The position numbers and the translations under genes are program-made. Under the pieces are notes generated by a model that was not told the origin of the DNA, ran no database searches, and saw only the letters and a program-made list of their open reading frames with translations. From Anaerolineae bacterium (GTDB lineage Bacteria > Chloroflexota > Anaerolineae > Anaerolineales > Villigracilaceae), in contig JASJYH010000013.1 in NCBI GenBank assembly GCA_030123675.1, positions 1-42,109 on the forward strand: a stretch of DNA of 42,109 nucleotides. Direction: 5' to 3'. Shown one piece after another: positions 17,217 to 24,445 of the stretch. Numbering within the stretch: position 1 is the first letter of the stretch; every line of letters begins with the position of its first letter.

Positions 17217-17515
17217 ATTTGTTTTCGAGTTTAGGCACTCCCTAATTTCGAAAGTTACCCAAATAGTATAATCTTTTTGCGCTAATAAGAGTCTTGTTCG
17301 AAACTCTGGACGAGGCAGTCGAGTTGTCCACTTTCTTTTTTAGGGGTGAGATGGGTCAAAAGGTACGAGAAAATACCTTGATCATTTTGCCAGAGTGTAA
17401 TGGCATCTGGTGGAAGAAAGGATAGAATGGGGCCCCTTGTTCCATCTCAGCTTTTGCAGTTTTGTTTTTCAGGATGTGGTGGACCGTATCATCGAGATGG
17501 ATATGGAGATTTAAA
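17217..17515. other. intergenic stretch without supported genes
   Basis: About 300 nt between the repeat and the CysS-tail gene. I see no supported gene here. A GTTCGAAAC motif at about 17294-17302 recalls a tRNA T-loop, but no cloverleaf can be built around it. A TATGGAG element at 17503-17509 is a plausible ribosome-binding site for the next gene. Confidence 0.5.
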
Positions 17516-17710
17516 ATGAACAGTTTAAACCCAGAAGAAACCACTGGCTCTGACAATACCGACAAATTCATCGATCTGCTGGTCGAAGTACGCACCGAAG
17601 CGCGTGCCAAAAGGATGTGGGCCCTCTCCGATACCATCCGCGACAAGCTTAAAGAACTGGGCGTGACCATCGAAGACAGCCAAGACGGTACCAGTTGGAG
17701 ATGGGGATAA
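17516..17710 (+). CDS. small free-standing CysS C-terminal-like protein
   Basis: This 64-residue protein matches the tail of cysteinyl-tRNA synthetase in style. [20 protein letters not shown] leads into [20 protein letters not shown] and ends in TSWRW. That is the helical hairpin plus short strand that closes CysS (the DALR-adjacent tail). No catalytic domain is encoded upstream. The longer frame from 17462 has no family match, and the ATG at 17516 has GGAG about 7 nt upstream, so I take this as a deliberate small gene rather than a fragment. It might bind tRNA or be an evolutionary relic. Function unknown. Confidence 0.65.
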   Translation: MNSLNPEETTGSDNTDKFIDLLVEVRTEARAKRMWALSDTIRDKLKELGVTIEDSQDGTSWRWG

Positions 17711-17805
17711 GTTGATTTTGTGCGGGCGGCTCTGTTACGGTATATCAAGCCGACCAGATTGTAGAATATAAATCTGAAAATATGTTATTACTCAAATCAT
17801 AAATT

Positions 17806-18210
17806 TTAGAAATCAGGCATTCCATCGCCACCGCCGCCGTCATCCGCACCCAAATCTGGCAGCGCCGCCTCGATATCCTCCGGCGATTGGCCTTTTTCCA
17901 AACGATCGACCACTTCATCGAACTCGGCCGGTAGTTCCTCGCCCATCTCAGTGCCCATTTTGCGCATCATGCGCCCCAATTCCTTAGGGTTGTCTTCCAA
18001 GCCCTCCAACGCGGCCGGGTTGGAGAAGTCTCCCAGGCTATCCATTCGGCTTTCTTCCGATTTACCAATCCGGACCCGGATCATCCGCCGGCGTGTTTTT
18101 TGGCTGCCACAATGGGTACAGGTTGGCGGCTTTTTTCCGTACTCAGCGTAGGTCATGAACAGGTCAAAGCGTTTGTTGCAATCTTCGCAGACAAAATCAT
18201 AATTGGGCAT
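17806..18210 (-). CDS. FmdB-type zinc ribbon protein
   Basis: This 134-residue protein has the N-terminal FmdB zinc ribbon MPNYDFVCEDCNKRFDLF...TCTHCGSQKTRRRM, with two CxxC pairs about 24 residues apart. An acidic, low-complexity tail ends in Gly/Asp-rich sequence. FmdB-family proteins are small putative regulatory or RNA-associated proteins whose role is unsettled. It is divergent from gmk. The promoter on this strand puts its -10 only 6 nt before the ATG, with no Shine-Dalgarno, so the mRNA should be leaderless. Confidence 0.88.
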   Translation of the reverse strand: MPNYDFVCEDCNKRFDLFMTYAEYGKKPPTCTHCGSQKTRRRMIRVRIGKSEESRMDSLGDFSNPAALEGLEDNPKELGRMMRKMGTEMGEELPAEFDEVVDRLEKGQSPEDIEAALPDLGADDGGGGDGMPDF

Positions 18211-18216
18211 ATCTTT

Positions 18217-18245
18217 ATTTTATCAAATTCCTTCAAGGCTTCCAA
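18217..18245 (-). promoter_or_regulatory. leaderless-type promoter of the fmdB-like gene
   Basis: On the minus strand, -35 TTGGAA (18240-18245), a 17-nt spacer and -10 TAAAAT (18217-18222) end 6 nt before the ATG at 18210. A transcript initiated at the normal distance would begin at the start codon itself. Confidence 0.65.
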
Positions 18246-18260
18246 GACCTTTGATACAAT
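18232..18260 (+). promoter_or_regulatory. leaderless-type promoter of gmk
   Basis: The -10 TACAAT (18255-18260) ends 6 nt before the gmk ATG (18267). A weak -35, TTCAAG (18232-18237), lies at 17-nt spacing and overlaps the divergent promoter. No Shine-Dalgarno precedes the ATG. Confidence 0.55.
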
Positions 18261-18266
18261 ATCGCC

Positions 18267-18890
18267 ATGGCATCCGATCCCGAATTCAGCCTGCTGGACC
18301 CAAAACCCTTGTTGATCGTAATCTCTGGCCCATCAGGGGTTGGCAAGGATACCATTATGCAACGTATGAAAGAACGCGGCATGCCCTTCCATTTTGTGGT
18401 TACAGCTACTACTCGACCCAAACGCGATAATGAAGAGCATGGGACAGATTACTTTTTCGTTTCCAAAGAGGAATTCGCTCGTATGATTGAACATAATGAA
18501 TTGATCGAATATGCGATCGTATACAACGATTACAAAGGCATTCCCAAACAACAAGTACGCAAAGCGCTTGATAGCGGAAAGGACGTGCTCATGCGCTTGG
18601 ACGTGCAGGGCGCCGAAACGGTCCGCAAACTAGCGCCTGAAGCGCTTTTGATTTTTATGACTACCGATAGCGAAGAAGAACTGGTCACCCGCCTGAAAGC
18701 ACGCAATTCAGAAACAAAGGATGAGTTGGCACTCCGCATTGCGACTGCACGCAAGGAATTAAAACGGGTGGAGGCCTTTGATTATGTCATCATTAATCAC
18801 CACGGCAAAGTGGATGACACAGTCGAAAACGTTCGCGCTATTATTGATGCAGAACATCATCGGGTCAATCATCGTGAGGTGAATTTGTGA
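18267..18890 (+). CDS. gmk: guanylate kinase
   Basis: This 207-residue protein is a normal-length guanylate kinase (ATP + GMP to ADP + GDP). It has the P-loop SGPSGVGKDTI near residues 19-29, the GMP-binding TATTRPKRDNEEHGTDYFFV, then DVLMRLDVQGAETVRKL and the lid-like RIATARKELKRVEAFDYVII. It is essential for GTP/dGTP supply. The first codon follows a -10 box by 6 nt, suggesting leaderless initiation. The stop overlaps the GTG start of the rhomboid gene (GTGA), so the two are translationally coupled. Confidence 0.97.
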   Translation: MASDPEFSLLDPKPLLIVISGPSGVGKDTIMQRMKERGMPFHFVVTATTRPKRDNEEHGTDYFFVSKEEFARMIEHNELIEYAIVYNDYKGIPKQQVRKALDSGKDVLMRLDVQGAETVRKLAPEALLIFMTTDSEEELVTRLKARNSETKDELALRIATARKELKRVEAFDYVIINHHGKVDDTVENVRAIIDAEHHRVNHREVNL

Positions 18891-19693
18891 CATTAACTCA
18901 ACCCCCTGAATACAACACCACACCGTCCGCTCCCCAAACACCGCCTGAGTCATCCCCGCCGAGGGCTGCGCCTCCTGCAAGATTACCTATCAACTTGCCG
19001 GCCGCTGTCCCACGCGTGACCTATGTCATTATAGGCGTTACAGTAGTCGCATATCTGCTGCAACTCCTCAGCCAGTTTCTCATAGGATACGATCTACTTA
19101 TTTTGCTCGGGGCTAAGTCCAACGAATTTATTCGGTCCGGGCAGCTATGGCGTTTCTTGACGCCCATGCTTCTGCATGGCTCACTAATACATATTGGATT
19201 CAATATGTATGCATTAACCATTTTCGGAACCAATCTCGAGCGTCGCTATGGGCATGGACGCTACATATTACTGTATCTTTTGGGCGGTTTCGCGGGCAGT
19301 GTGTTTTCATTTCTATTTACTGAGGCCAATTCGATCGGTGCCTCCGGTGCGGTCTTTGGATTGATCGGAGCAGAGGGAATCTTTTTTTACAAAAATAGAA
19401 AATTATTTGGAAATAGGGCCAAGGGCGCAATTAATAATATAATTTTTGTAGTGGTCTTCAATCTTTTTCTGGGATTGCAATTATCCGGAATCGACAACTG
19501 GGCCCATATTGGCGGACTGATGGGCGGCCTGATCTTCGCCTGGTTTGCCGGGCCACAATGGCAAGTGGGTGGGATATCACCCAATCTTCAAGTCGCGGAT
19601 ACGCGTGGCCAGCCCGATACGATTGTGGGGCTCACCGTGGTAACAATTATCTTCGGAATCCTGGCTGCCATTGGAATCTTGTTCCCATTCTAA
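18887..19693 (+). CDS. rhomboid-family intramembrane serine protease
   Basis: This 268-residue protein has a Pro-rich cytoplasmic N-terminus (about 1-40) and then a six-helix rhomboid core. The core shows GSLIHIGFNMYAL (His and Asn of the oxyanion region), the catalytic Ser153 in GASGAVFGLIGAE and His207 in WAHIGGLMGGL. Serine-His dyad and length are as expected for bacterial rhomboids that cleave transmembrane substrates. The GTG start overlaps the gmk stop (GTGA). It lies 26 nt before a small membrane protein gene, and a sortase follows, making a short run of envelope genes. Confidence 0.95.
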   Translation: MTLTQPPEYNTTPSAPQTPPESSPPRAAPPARLPINLPAAVPRVTYVIIGVTVVAYLLQLLSQFLIGYDLLILLGAKSNEFIRSGQLWRFLTPMLLHGSLIHIGFNMYALTIFGTNLERRYGHGRYILLYLLGGFAGSVFSFLFTEANSIGASGAVFGLIGAEGIFFYKNRKLFGNRAKGAINNIIFVVVFNLFLGLQLSGIDNWAHIGGLMGGLIFAWFAGPQWQVGGISPNLQVADTRGQPDTIVGLTVVTIIFGILAAIGILFPF

Positions 19694-19719
19694 CAATTTT
19701 TGTTCTCAAGAGGTGAAGC

Positions 19720-20235
19720 ATGACAATTCTTAGACCCCTGGTAGGAGCGGCACTGTTATTTTTCGGCCGCAAAGTATTCTGGCTGTTTGTGGCAGGAGCA
19801 GGTTTCATAGCGGGCATGTCGCTGGCTTCACGTACGTTAGACGGCCGCCCTGATTGGTTAACCCTTATCATCGGGCTCGGCGTGGGACTCGTGGCCGCAC
19901 TAATAGCTGTCTTTTTGAAGCGCTTTGCCATCGGAATGGCTGGTTTTTTTGTTGGCGGTTATCTTGCACTGCAAATTCTGCCTTTTTTCAATTTGGAAGG
20001 CGGCCTTACGACATGGGTGGCTTTTATTATCGGCGGCATAATTGGAGTGATCCTAGTAGCCGCTATCCTGGATTGGGCTTTGATCATTTTGTCTTCCCTG
20101 GCTGGGGCGTCTGTGTTGATTGGCACCTTTGAATTCTTTGAGAATCAACCGGGGCTCGGCTTGGTGGCCACGATCATTTTATTTGCGATAGGAGTATCAG
20201 TCCAAGCTAAGGGTTTACGAAAAGAAAAAGGGTGA
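19720..20235 (+). CDS. multi-pass membrane protein of unknown function
   Basis: This 171-residue protein has about six hydrophobic segments with Gly-rich faces, for example FWLFVAGAGFIAGMSLASRT and ILVAAILDWALIILSSLAGA. The overall pattern resembles the DUF4203/TMEM198-like membrane domain (seven short helices with glycine zippers), but I hold that only loosely. A ribosome-binding site AGAGGTGAAGC lies 6 nt before the ATG. It sits between the rhomboid and sortase genes. Function unknown. Confidence 0.7.
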   Translation: MTILRPLVGAALLFFGRKVFWLFVAGAGFIAGMSLASRTLDGRPDWLTLIIGLGVGLVAALIAVFLKRFAIGMAGFFVGGYLALQILPFFNLEGGLTTWVAFIIGGIIGVILVAAILDWALIILSSLAGASVLIGTFEFFENQPGLGLVATIILFAIGVSVQAKGLRKEKG

Positions 20236-20245
20236 TAATTAGCGG

Positions 20246-20251
20246 TATAAT
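20246..20251 (+). promoter_or_regulatory. -10 box of a likely leaderless sortase transcript
   Basis: A perfect TATAAT ends 9 nt before the sortase ATG (20261). No matching -35 is visible at 17 nt, and there is no Shine-Dalgarno between the box and the start codon. With the preceding gene's stop at 20235, this looks like a separate start inside the run. Confidence 0.45.
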
Positions 20252-20260
20252 CCCGGTGCT

Positions 20261-21187
20261 ATGGCCCGCCGTAAAGCCCCTGAAGACCTCTCAGTCGAAG
20301 AACTTCGCCGCTTATTGATCGAAAAGCGACGTGGTATCCGCCATGAACGCCTGGAACACTTCCGCAAAACTGGTCGGGTGGTAGCTATTGAGTCAAACAC
20401 ACCGATCGCTTCATTGGAGGAACCCTCGTCCGCATTAGTAGTGGAAACGGTTGAGGGGACTGAATCATCCGAGACTGAAGCGGATGAAAAGCCAATCAAG
20501 AAACAACGCAGCCTAGGAGATCGGGTCCTGGTAGGAATCGAAATCTTGGCGGTTCTGGGCTTGGTGAGTGTACTTTTAAGCGGACTCGGTGTTTTGCGCA
20601 CCCTAAACCAAGAAGTGGCTGCCGCGCTCAACCCCGAAACACCAATGCCGACCCCATTGGTCATGGCAGTCGTGCTTCCTTCAGGCCATACCCCTCCAGA
20701 TGCACAAGGCAACACCCGTCCGAATGAGGCCGAGATCCCTGATCATCTTCGACCGATGGTCCAGACCTTGGCCAATATTCCCTTACCCACGCCCGCCCCT
20801 GACCAAACCGTCCGACTACAGATCCCGCGGCTGAATGTGGATGCGCCGGTGGTGCAAGGCGATGGCTGGGAACAGTTAAAGAAAGGCGTCGGGCAGCATA
20901 TCGGCTCGGCCAACCCCGGCCAAAACGGCAATGTAGTCCTTTCGGCTCATAACGATGTATATGGCGAGTTGTTCCGCTACCTAGACCAGCTTCAAGCCGG
21001 TGACGAGATCATCGCATACACGCAACAGCGCCAATATGTATATGTAGTGGATCGGACAGTAATAGTAGAACCAACCGCAGTAGAAGTAATGGCATCAACC
21101 GGCGGTCCCACAATTACATTAATTTCGTGTTATCCATATCTTATAGACACCCAACGCATTGTAGTATTCGCGCGGTTGCAAAATTAG
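20261..21187 (+). CDS. sortase (class D/E-like)
   Basis: This 308-residue protein has a charged cytoplasmic N-terminus of about 85 residues (RRKAPEDLSVEELRRLLIEK), a single membrane helix (about 90-112) and a linker. The C-terminal sortase beta-barrel starts near LQIPRLNVDAPVVQGDGW. The catalytic triad is visible: His230 in LSAHND, Cys290 in LISCYP and Arg299 in DTQRIVVFARL. Class D/E-type enzymes use this HxN...TL(I/T)xC pattern. No LPxTG-like substrate gene is found in the window, so it probably serves distant substrates. A 57-residue membrane protein gene follows after 9 nt. The long charged N-terminus is atypical of the smallest sortases. Confidence 0.92.
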   Translation: MARRKAPEDLSVEELRRLLIEKRRGIRHERLEHFRKTGRVVAIESNTPIASLEEPSSALVVETVEGTESSETEADEKPIKKQRSLGDRVLVGIEILAVLGLVSVLLSGLGVLRTLNQEVAAALNPETPMPTPLVMAVVLPSGHTPPDAQGNTRPNEAEIPDHLRPMVQTLANIPLPTPAPDQTVRLQIPRLNVDAPVVQGDGWEQLKKGVGQHIGSANPGQNGNVVLSAHNDVYGELFRYLDQLQAGDEIIAYTQQRQYVYVVDRTVIVEPTAVEVMASTGGPTITLISCYPYLIDTQRIVVFARLQN

Positions 21188-21196
21188 GAGTCATTA

Positions 21197-21370
21197 ATGG
21201 CAAAGAAAAGAAAACGGAAAATTAACCGACGGCCTCTGAAAGCTTCAAACTTACGTGCAAGCGACTTCAACCCAGATTACAGCGCAATAAAAAAAGACCT
21301 GCGCTCAATTGGCAAACTAGCCAGTTTCTTTATCATAGTGTTAATCGTCTTGTCGTTCATCCTCCGATAA
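21197..21370 (+). CDS. 57-residue single-pass membrane protein
   Basis: A short gene of 58 codons with ATG at 21197, preceded by AGGAG (21186-21190). The product begins with an extremely basic MAKKRKRKINRRP segment, has a middle part with few hydrophobics, and ends in a hydrophobic helix FFIIVLIVLSFIL followed by Arg. The layout predicts a cytoplasmic positive N-terminus and a C-terminal membrane anchor. It lies 9 nt after the sortase stop and 20 nt before the aminotransferase, in the same direction, so it is probably co-transcribed with the sortase. No family is recognised. It could be an accessory or assembly factor of the sortase (inference). Confidence 0.7.
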   Translation: MAKKRKRKINRRPLKASNLRASDFNPDYSAIKKDLRSIGKLASFFIIVLIVLSFILR

Positions 21371-21390
21371 CTTACCCAAGGATATAAACA

Positions 21391-22458
21391 ATGTCTCGAT
21401 TGTTCGTCCCCGGCCCGGTGGACGTTGATGACCAGGTTCTCAACGCACAGGCCCAACCTATGTTGCCGCATCGCAGTAATGAATTTGAAGTCATTTTCCA
21501 ACGCGCCTCTGAAAAGGCCCAGCGGTTATTCTTTACTAAAAACCGTGTAATTCTAAGCGCTTCTTCAGGAACTGGAATGCAGGAGGCCGCAGTTCGCAAT
21601 TTTGTAAACAAAAAACTACTTGCTTGTGTTAATGGCGCATTTGCCAATCGTTGGTACGATGTGGCCATATCGAACGGGAAAGATGTTGAAAAACTTGATT
21701 TTGAATGGGACGAACCGGTCAACCCCGAACGTGTAGCTGCTGCAGTTAAAAAGGGCGATATCGAAGCCCTCACCATTGTCCACAACGAAACCTCCACAGG
21801 ACTGCAAAATCCCGTAAAAGAAGTAGCGGAAGCTGTTAGAGAAGTTGCACCCGATACGCTCATTTGTGTAGATGCCGTCTCCTCACTTAGCGGCACCAGA
21901 ATCGAAACCGACGCCTGGGGTCTCGACTTTGTATTGACCTCCTCGCAAAAAGCCCTGGCGCTGCCTCCCGGATTGGCGTTAGCCGCCGTCTCAGACCGAG
22001 CCTTAGAAAAGGCCAAAACGGTCAAGAATCGCGGTTGGTATTTCGACCTATTACTTTTAGAGAAACACCGATTAAAAGACTCATCTCCCGCTACACCGGC
22101 CATGTCATTGATCTTTGCGCTGGATCTCCAACTCGATCGTATTTTGTCAGAAGGTTTGGAAAACCGCTTCGCTCGCCATTCGGCTATGGCAAAACGGGTG
22201 CAGACTTGGGCTGAAGAACACGATCTTTCAATATATGCGCCACAAGGGTACCGCTCACAAACGGTCACCGCGATAAAAAACGAACTTGAAATTGATATTG
22301 CTGATCTGAACGCCTTCTTGCTGAAGCGCGAGATGAGGCTTGCGAATGGGTATGGTCCCTTGAAAAATAAAACCTTCCGCATTGCGCACATGGGCGAACT
22401 CCACATGGAGGATATTAATACGCTGCTCGAAGCTATAGAAGAATACTTGAAAAAATAA
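21391..22458 (+). CDS. class V PLP-dependent aminotransferase
   Basis: This 355-residue protein has the alanine-glyoxylate/serine-pyruvate aminotransferase pattern. It opens with LFVPGPVDVDDQVLNAQAQP, followed by SASSGTGMQEAAVRNFV (phosphate-binding loop), the cofactor Asp in LICVDAVSSLSG, and the Schiff-base Lys187 in TSSQKALALPPG. The likely chemistry is transamination of alanine or serine with glyoxylate or hydroxypyruvate, or a related soluble small-molecule step. The subfamily is not fixed. It follows the 57-residue gene by 20 nt and ends before a strong A/T-rich terminator. Confidence 0.92.
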   Translation: MSRLFVPGPVDVDDQVLNAQAQPMLPHRSNEFEVIFQRASEKAQRLFFTKNRVILSASSGTGMQEAAVRNFVNKKLLACVNGAFANRWYDVAISNGKDVEKLDFEWDEPVNPERVAAAVKKGDIEALTIVHNETSTGLQNPVKEVAEAVREVAPDTLICVDAVSSLSGTRIETDAWGLDFVLTSSQKALALPPGLALAAVSDRALEKAKTVKNRGWYFDLLLLEKHRLKDSSPATPAMSLIFALDLQLDRILSEGLENRFARHSAMAKRVQTWAEEHDLSIYAPQGYRSQTVTAIKNELEIDIADLNAFLLKREMRLANGYGPLKNKTFRIAHMGELHMEDINTLLEAIEEYLKK

Positions 22459-22486
22459 TCTCAAGGGCGTACTTGGCTAACCATTA

Positions 22487-22519
22487 ATTTTTGATTAAAT
22501 TATCAAAAATATTTTTTTT
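22487..22519 (+). terminator. intrinsic terminator after the aminotransferase gene
   Basis: ATTTTTGAT (22487-22495) and ATCAAAAAT (22502-22510) form a 9-bp A/T-rich stem with a 6-nt loop, followed by a run of T at 22512-22519. The stem is weak in G/C but the T-run is good. Confidence 0.7.
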
Positions 22520-22542
22520 CACTAGTAAATACTGGTAACTCA

Positions 22543-22584
22543 TAGACGTGTGTTGGTATATTGTGTATAATTTCTACACAATAT
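22543..22584 (+). promoter_or_regulatory. promoter with 10-bp inverted-repeat operator of the toxin-antitoxin operon
   Basis: ATATTGTGTA (22558-22567) and TACACAATAT (22575-22584) are perfect inverted arms around a 7-nt spacer. The -10 TATAAT (22566-22571) lies inside, with a -35 TAGACG (22543-22548) 17 nt before it. This is the classical place for an RHH antitoxin/toxin complex to repress its own operon. Confidence 0.85.
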
Positions 22585-22596
22585 GGAGGTGTATTC

Positions 22597-22857
22597 ATGG
22601 AACTCCAGCGCACGCAGCTGCTACTCGAAAAATCACAGCATGAGATGCTCTCTAAAATCGCGCGTGAAGAAAGCCGCAGCCTTTCCGAAATTGTGCGCGA
22701 AATGATTGGGCGTGAATTGCGCTACCGCCAGCGCCGACAAATGATGTTGGCTGCCCAAGAACTCCAAGCAGATTACAATACTGACCCAGAATTAACTGCA
22801 TTTTCCGCGCTGGATGGCGACGACTTCCTTTATGGGGCTGAAGATGAAGAGGAGTGA
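22597..22857 (+). CDS. ribbon-helix-helix antitoxin (MazE-like)
   Basis: This 86-residue protein starts with an RHH DNA-binding region (LQRTQLLLEKSQHEMLSKIA...SLSEIVREMIGREL). Its acidic tail, ending DGDDFLYGAEDEEE, is the usual toxin-neutralising part. A longer frame opens at 22561, but the ATG at 22597 is preceded by TGGAGGTG at the correct distance, and the operator lies just upstream. It overlaps the toxin gene by 14 nt. It probably represses the operon and binds the downstream PemK/MazF toxin. Confidence 0.9.
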   Translation: MELQRTQLLLEKSQHEMLSKIAREESRSLSEIVREMIGRELRYRQRRQMMLAAQELQADYNTDPELTAFSALDGDDFLYGAEDEEE

Positions 22858-23182
22858 AGTCTGGTTGGTCAACCTTGACCCTACGATTGGATCAGAAAAT
22901 CACAAAACACGCCCGGCAGTAATTGTCAGTAGCGATCTGGTGGGAATCCTTCCGCTTAAGGTGATTGTGCCCCTCACGGAGTGGAAAGATCATTATTCAC
23001 AGGCAATCTGGATGGTGAGAATTGATCCTGATGAGCAAAATGGATTAAGCAAACCTTCCGCGGCAGATGCCTTACAAATCCGGTCTGTCTCACAGCAAAG
23101 GCTGGTGCAACAATTAGGGGTATTGCCTGCCATTCAAGTAACGGAAATTGCTAACGCTATAATGGCCATTTTGCAGCGCTGA
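22844..23182 (+). CDS. mazF: MazF/PemK-type endoribonuclease toxin
   Basis: This 112-residue protein has the MazF/PemK core: RSEVWLVNLDPTIGSENHKT and RPAVIVSSD at the N-terminus, then LPLKVIVPLT and the terminal region AIQVTEIANAIMAIL. The family cuts mRNA at short sequences. The ATG at 22844 sits inside the antitoxin gene's end (14-nt overlap), better than the farther upstream start at 22814. It lies 1 nt before the rRNA methyltransferase gene, so an overrun transcript may couple expression of the two. The cleavage site cannot be read from sequence. Confidence 0.9.
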   Translation: MKRSEVWLVNLDPTIGSENHKTRPAVIVSSDLVGILPLKVIVPLTEWKDHYSQAIWMVRIDPDEQNGLSKPSAADALQIRSVSQQRLVQQLGVLPAIQVTEIANAIMAILQR

Positions 23183-23183
23183 A

Positions 23184-24434
23184 ATGTCTCGTCAAACCTT
23201 AGAATTAAAACTTGATAAATTAACCTATGGCGGTGATGCTTTGGGTCGCCTGGAAGACGGCCGGGCAGTATTTGTGCCCTACGGATTGCCAGGAGAACAA
23301 GTACGGGTTCGGCTGGTGCAAGAAAAAAAGAACTATGCCCGGGCTGAACTGCTCGAAGTAATAAACCCTTCGCAAGATCGTATTTCTGCCAAATGTAAGC
23401 ATTATGGCGAATGTGGGGGCTGTCATTACCAACACCTTTCATATAACGCACAATTGAAAGCCAAAACCGAGATTTTGCGTGATCAGCTTCAACGCATTGG
23501 CAAAATCGAAAATCCGCCGGTCAATCCAATGGTGGCCTGCCCGAATCCATGGAATTATCGCAGCCATATGCAGTTCCAATTAACAGGTAAGGGAGAGCTT
23601 GGATACGTGAGTGCTGATGGTAGCCATATCATCCCAATTTCGGAATGTCATCTTCCGGCATTAACCATCAACGCGCTCTGGCCCAGACTAGAATTCGGAC
23701 CAGAACCAGTCACTAGCCCAGATCAAATTATCGAGCAGGTATCACTGCGCTTAGGATCAGATGATGATTTGATGCTGATCCTCGAATCAGATGGGCTCGA
23801 AGCCCCAGAATTGGAGCTCGAAGCCGGAATATCAGTCATCCATAGGGTGGCTGAGGATGCGCTCGTCATGGCTGGCGAAGATCATGTGTTTATGGAAATT
23901 TTGAAGCGTGAATTTCGCGTCTCGGCTGGGTCAGCCATTCAAGCTAATACGGTCATGGCTGAGAAGATGGTGGAACACCTATTAAAGAAATTGCCTTTAC
24001 CAACCGAAACAATTCTGAATGTGTATTGCGGAGTGGGCTTATTCAGTGCGTTTCTTGCGTCTGAGTGCGAGCGATTGATTGGGATCGAAGCTTCCCCATC
24101 AGCGAGCGAGGACTTTACGATCAATCTGGATGAGTTTGACAATGTTGCGCTTTATGAGGCAAGAGCTGAAGACGTGATTCCGCATCTCGAAATGAAGCAA
24201 GCTCTGGTCGTGGTTGATCCGCCCCGGACGGGAGTCGACAAACATGTCTTAGATAGTATTCGGAAACTTTCCCCGCAATTGATTGCCTATGTTTCTTGCG
24301 ATCCATCCACTTTAGCCCGCGATTCTGCGAGACTTGTCGCGGGTGGTTATCAATTGATGGATGTGACTCCCTTTGACCTTTACCCACAAACGTATCATAT
24401 CGATTCGATTTCAATTTTTGAATTGAAGTCCTAA
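23184..24434 (+). CDS. rlmD: 23S rRNA (uracil-5-)-methyltransferase, RlmD/RumA-like
   Basis: This 416-residue protein has an N-terminal TRAM domain (about 1-60), then 4Fe-4S cysteines in CKHYGECGGC (71, 77 and 80) followed by HYQHLSYNAQLKAK. The SAM-dependent methyltransferase domain has ILNVYCGVGLFSAFLA, and the catalytic region VVDPPRTGVD leads to Cys372 in SCDPSTLARD. It should methylate uracil at C5 in rRNA (RlmD) or possibly tRNA, in the TrmA/RlmCD family. It starts 1 nt after the toxin stop. The tail lies 11 nt from the end of the convergent channel gene. Confidence 0.93.
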   Translation: MSRQTLELKLDKLTYGGDALGRLEDGRAVFVPYGLPGEQVRVRLVQEKKNYARAELLEVINPSQDRISAKCKHYGECGGCHYQHLSYNAQLKAKTEILRDQLQRIGKIENPPVNPMVACPNPWNYRSHMQFQLTGKGELGYVSADGSHIIPISECHLPALTINALWPRLEFGPEPVTSPDQIIEQVSLRLGSDDDLMLILESDGLEAPELELEAGISVIHRVAEDALVMAGEDHVFMEILKREFRVSAGSAIQANTVMAEKMVEHLLKKLPLPTETILNVYCGVGLFSAFLASECERLIGIEASPSASEDFTINLDEFDNVALYEARAEDVIPHLEMKQALVVVDPPRTGVDKHVLDSIRKLSPQLIAYVSCDPSTLARDSARLVAGGYQLMDVTPFDLYPQTYHIDSISIFELKS

Positions 24435-24445
24435 ATGTTTCATAC

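Noticed and set aside
17285-17305. GTTCGAAAC motif recalling a tRNA T-loop
   Set aside because: No acceptor, D or anticodon stems can be placed around it. It is only a small GAGT/ACTC hairpin.
15764-22483. Similar strings GGCGTACACTTGGGCTAAC (15766) and GGCGTACTTGGCTAACC (22466)
   Set aside because: They match only with gaps and over about 20 nt. Too short to call a repeat without genome-wide counts.
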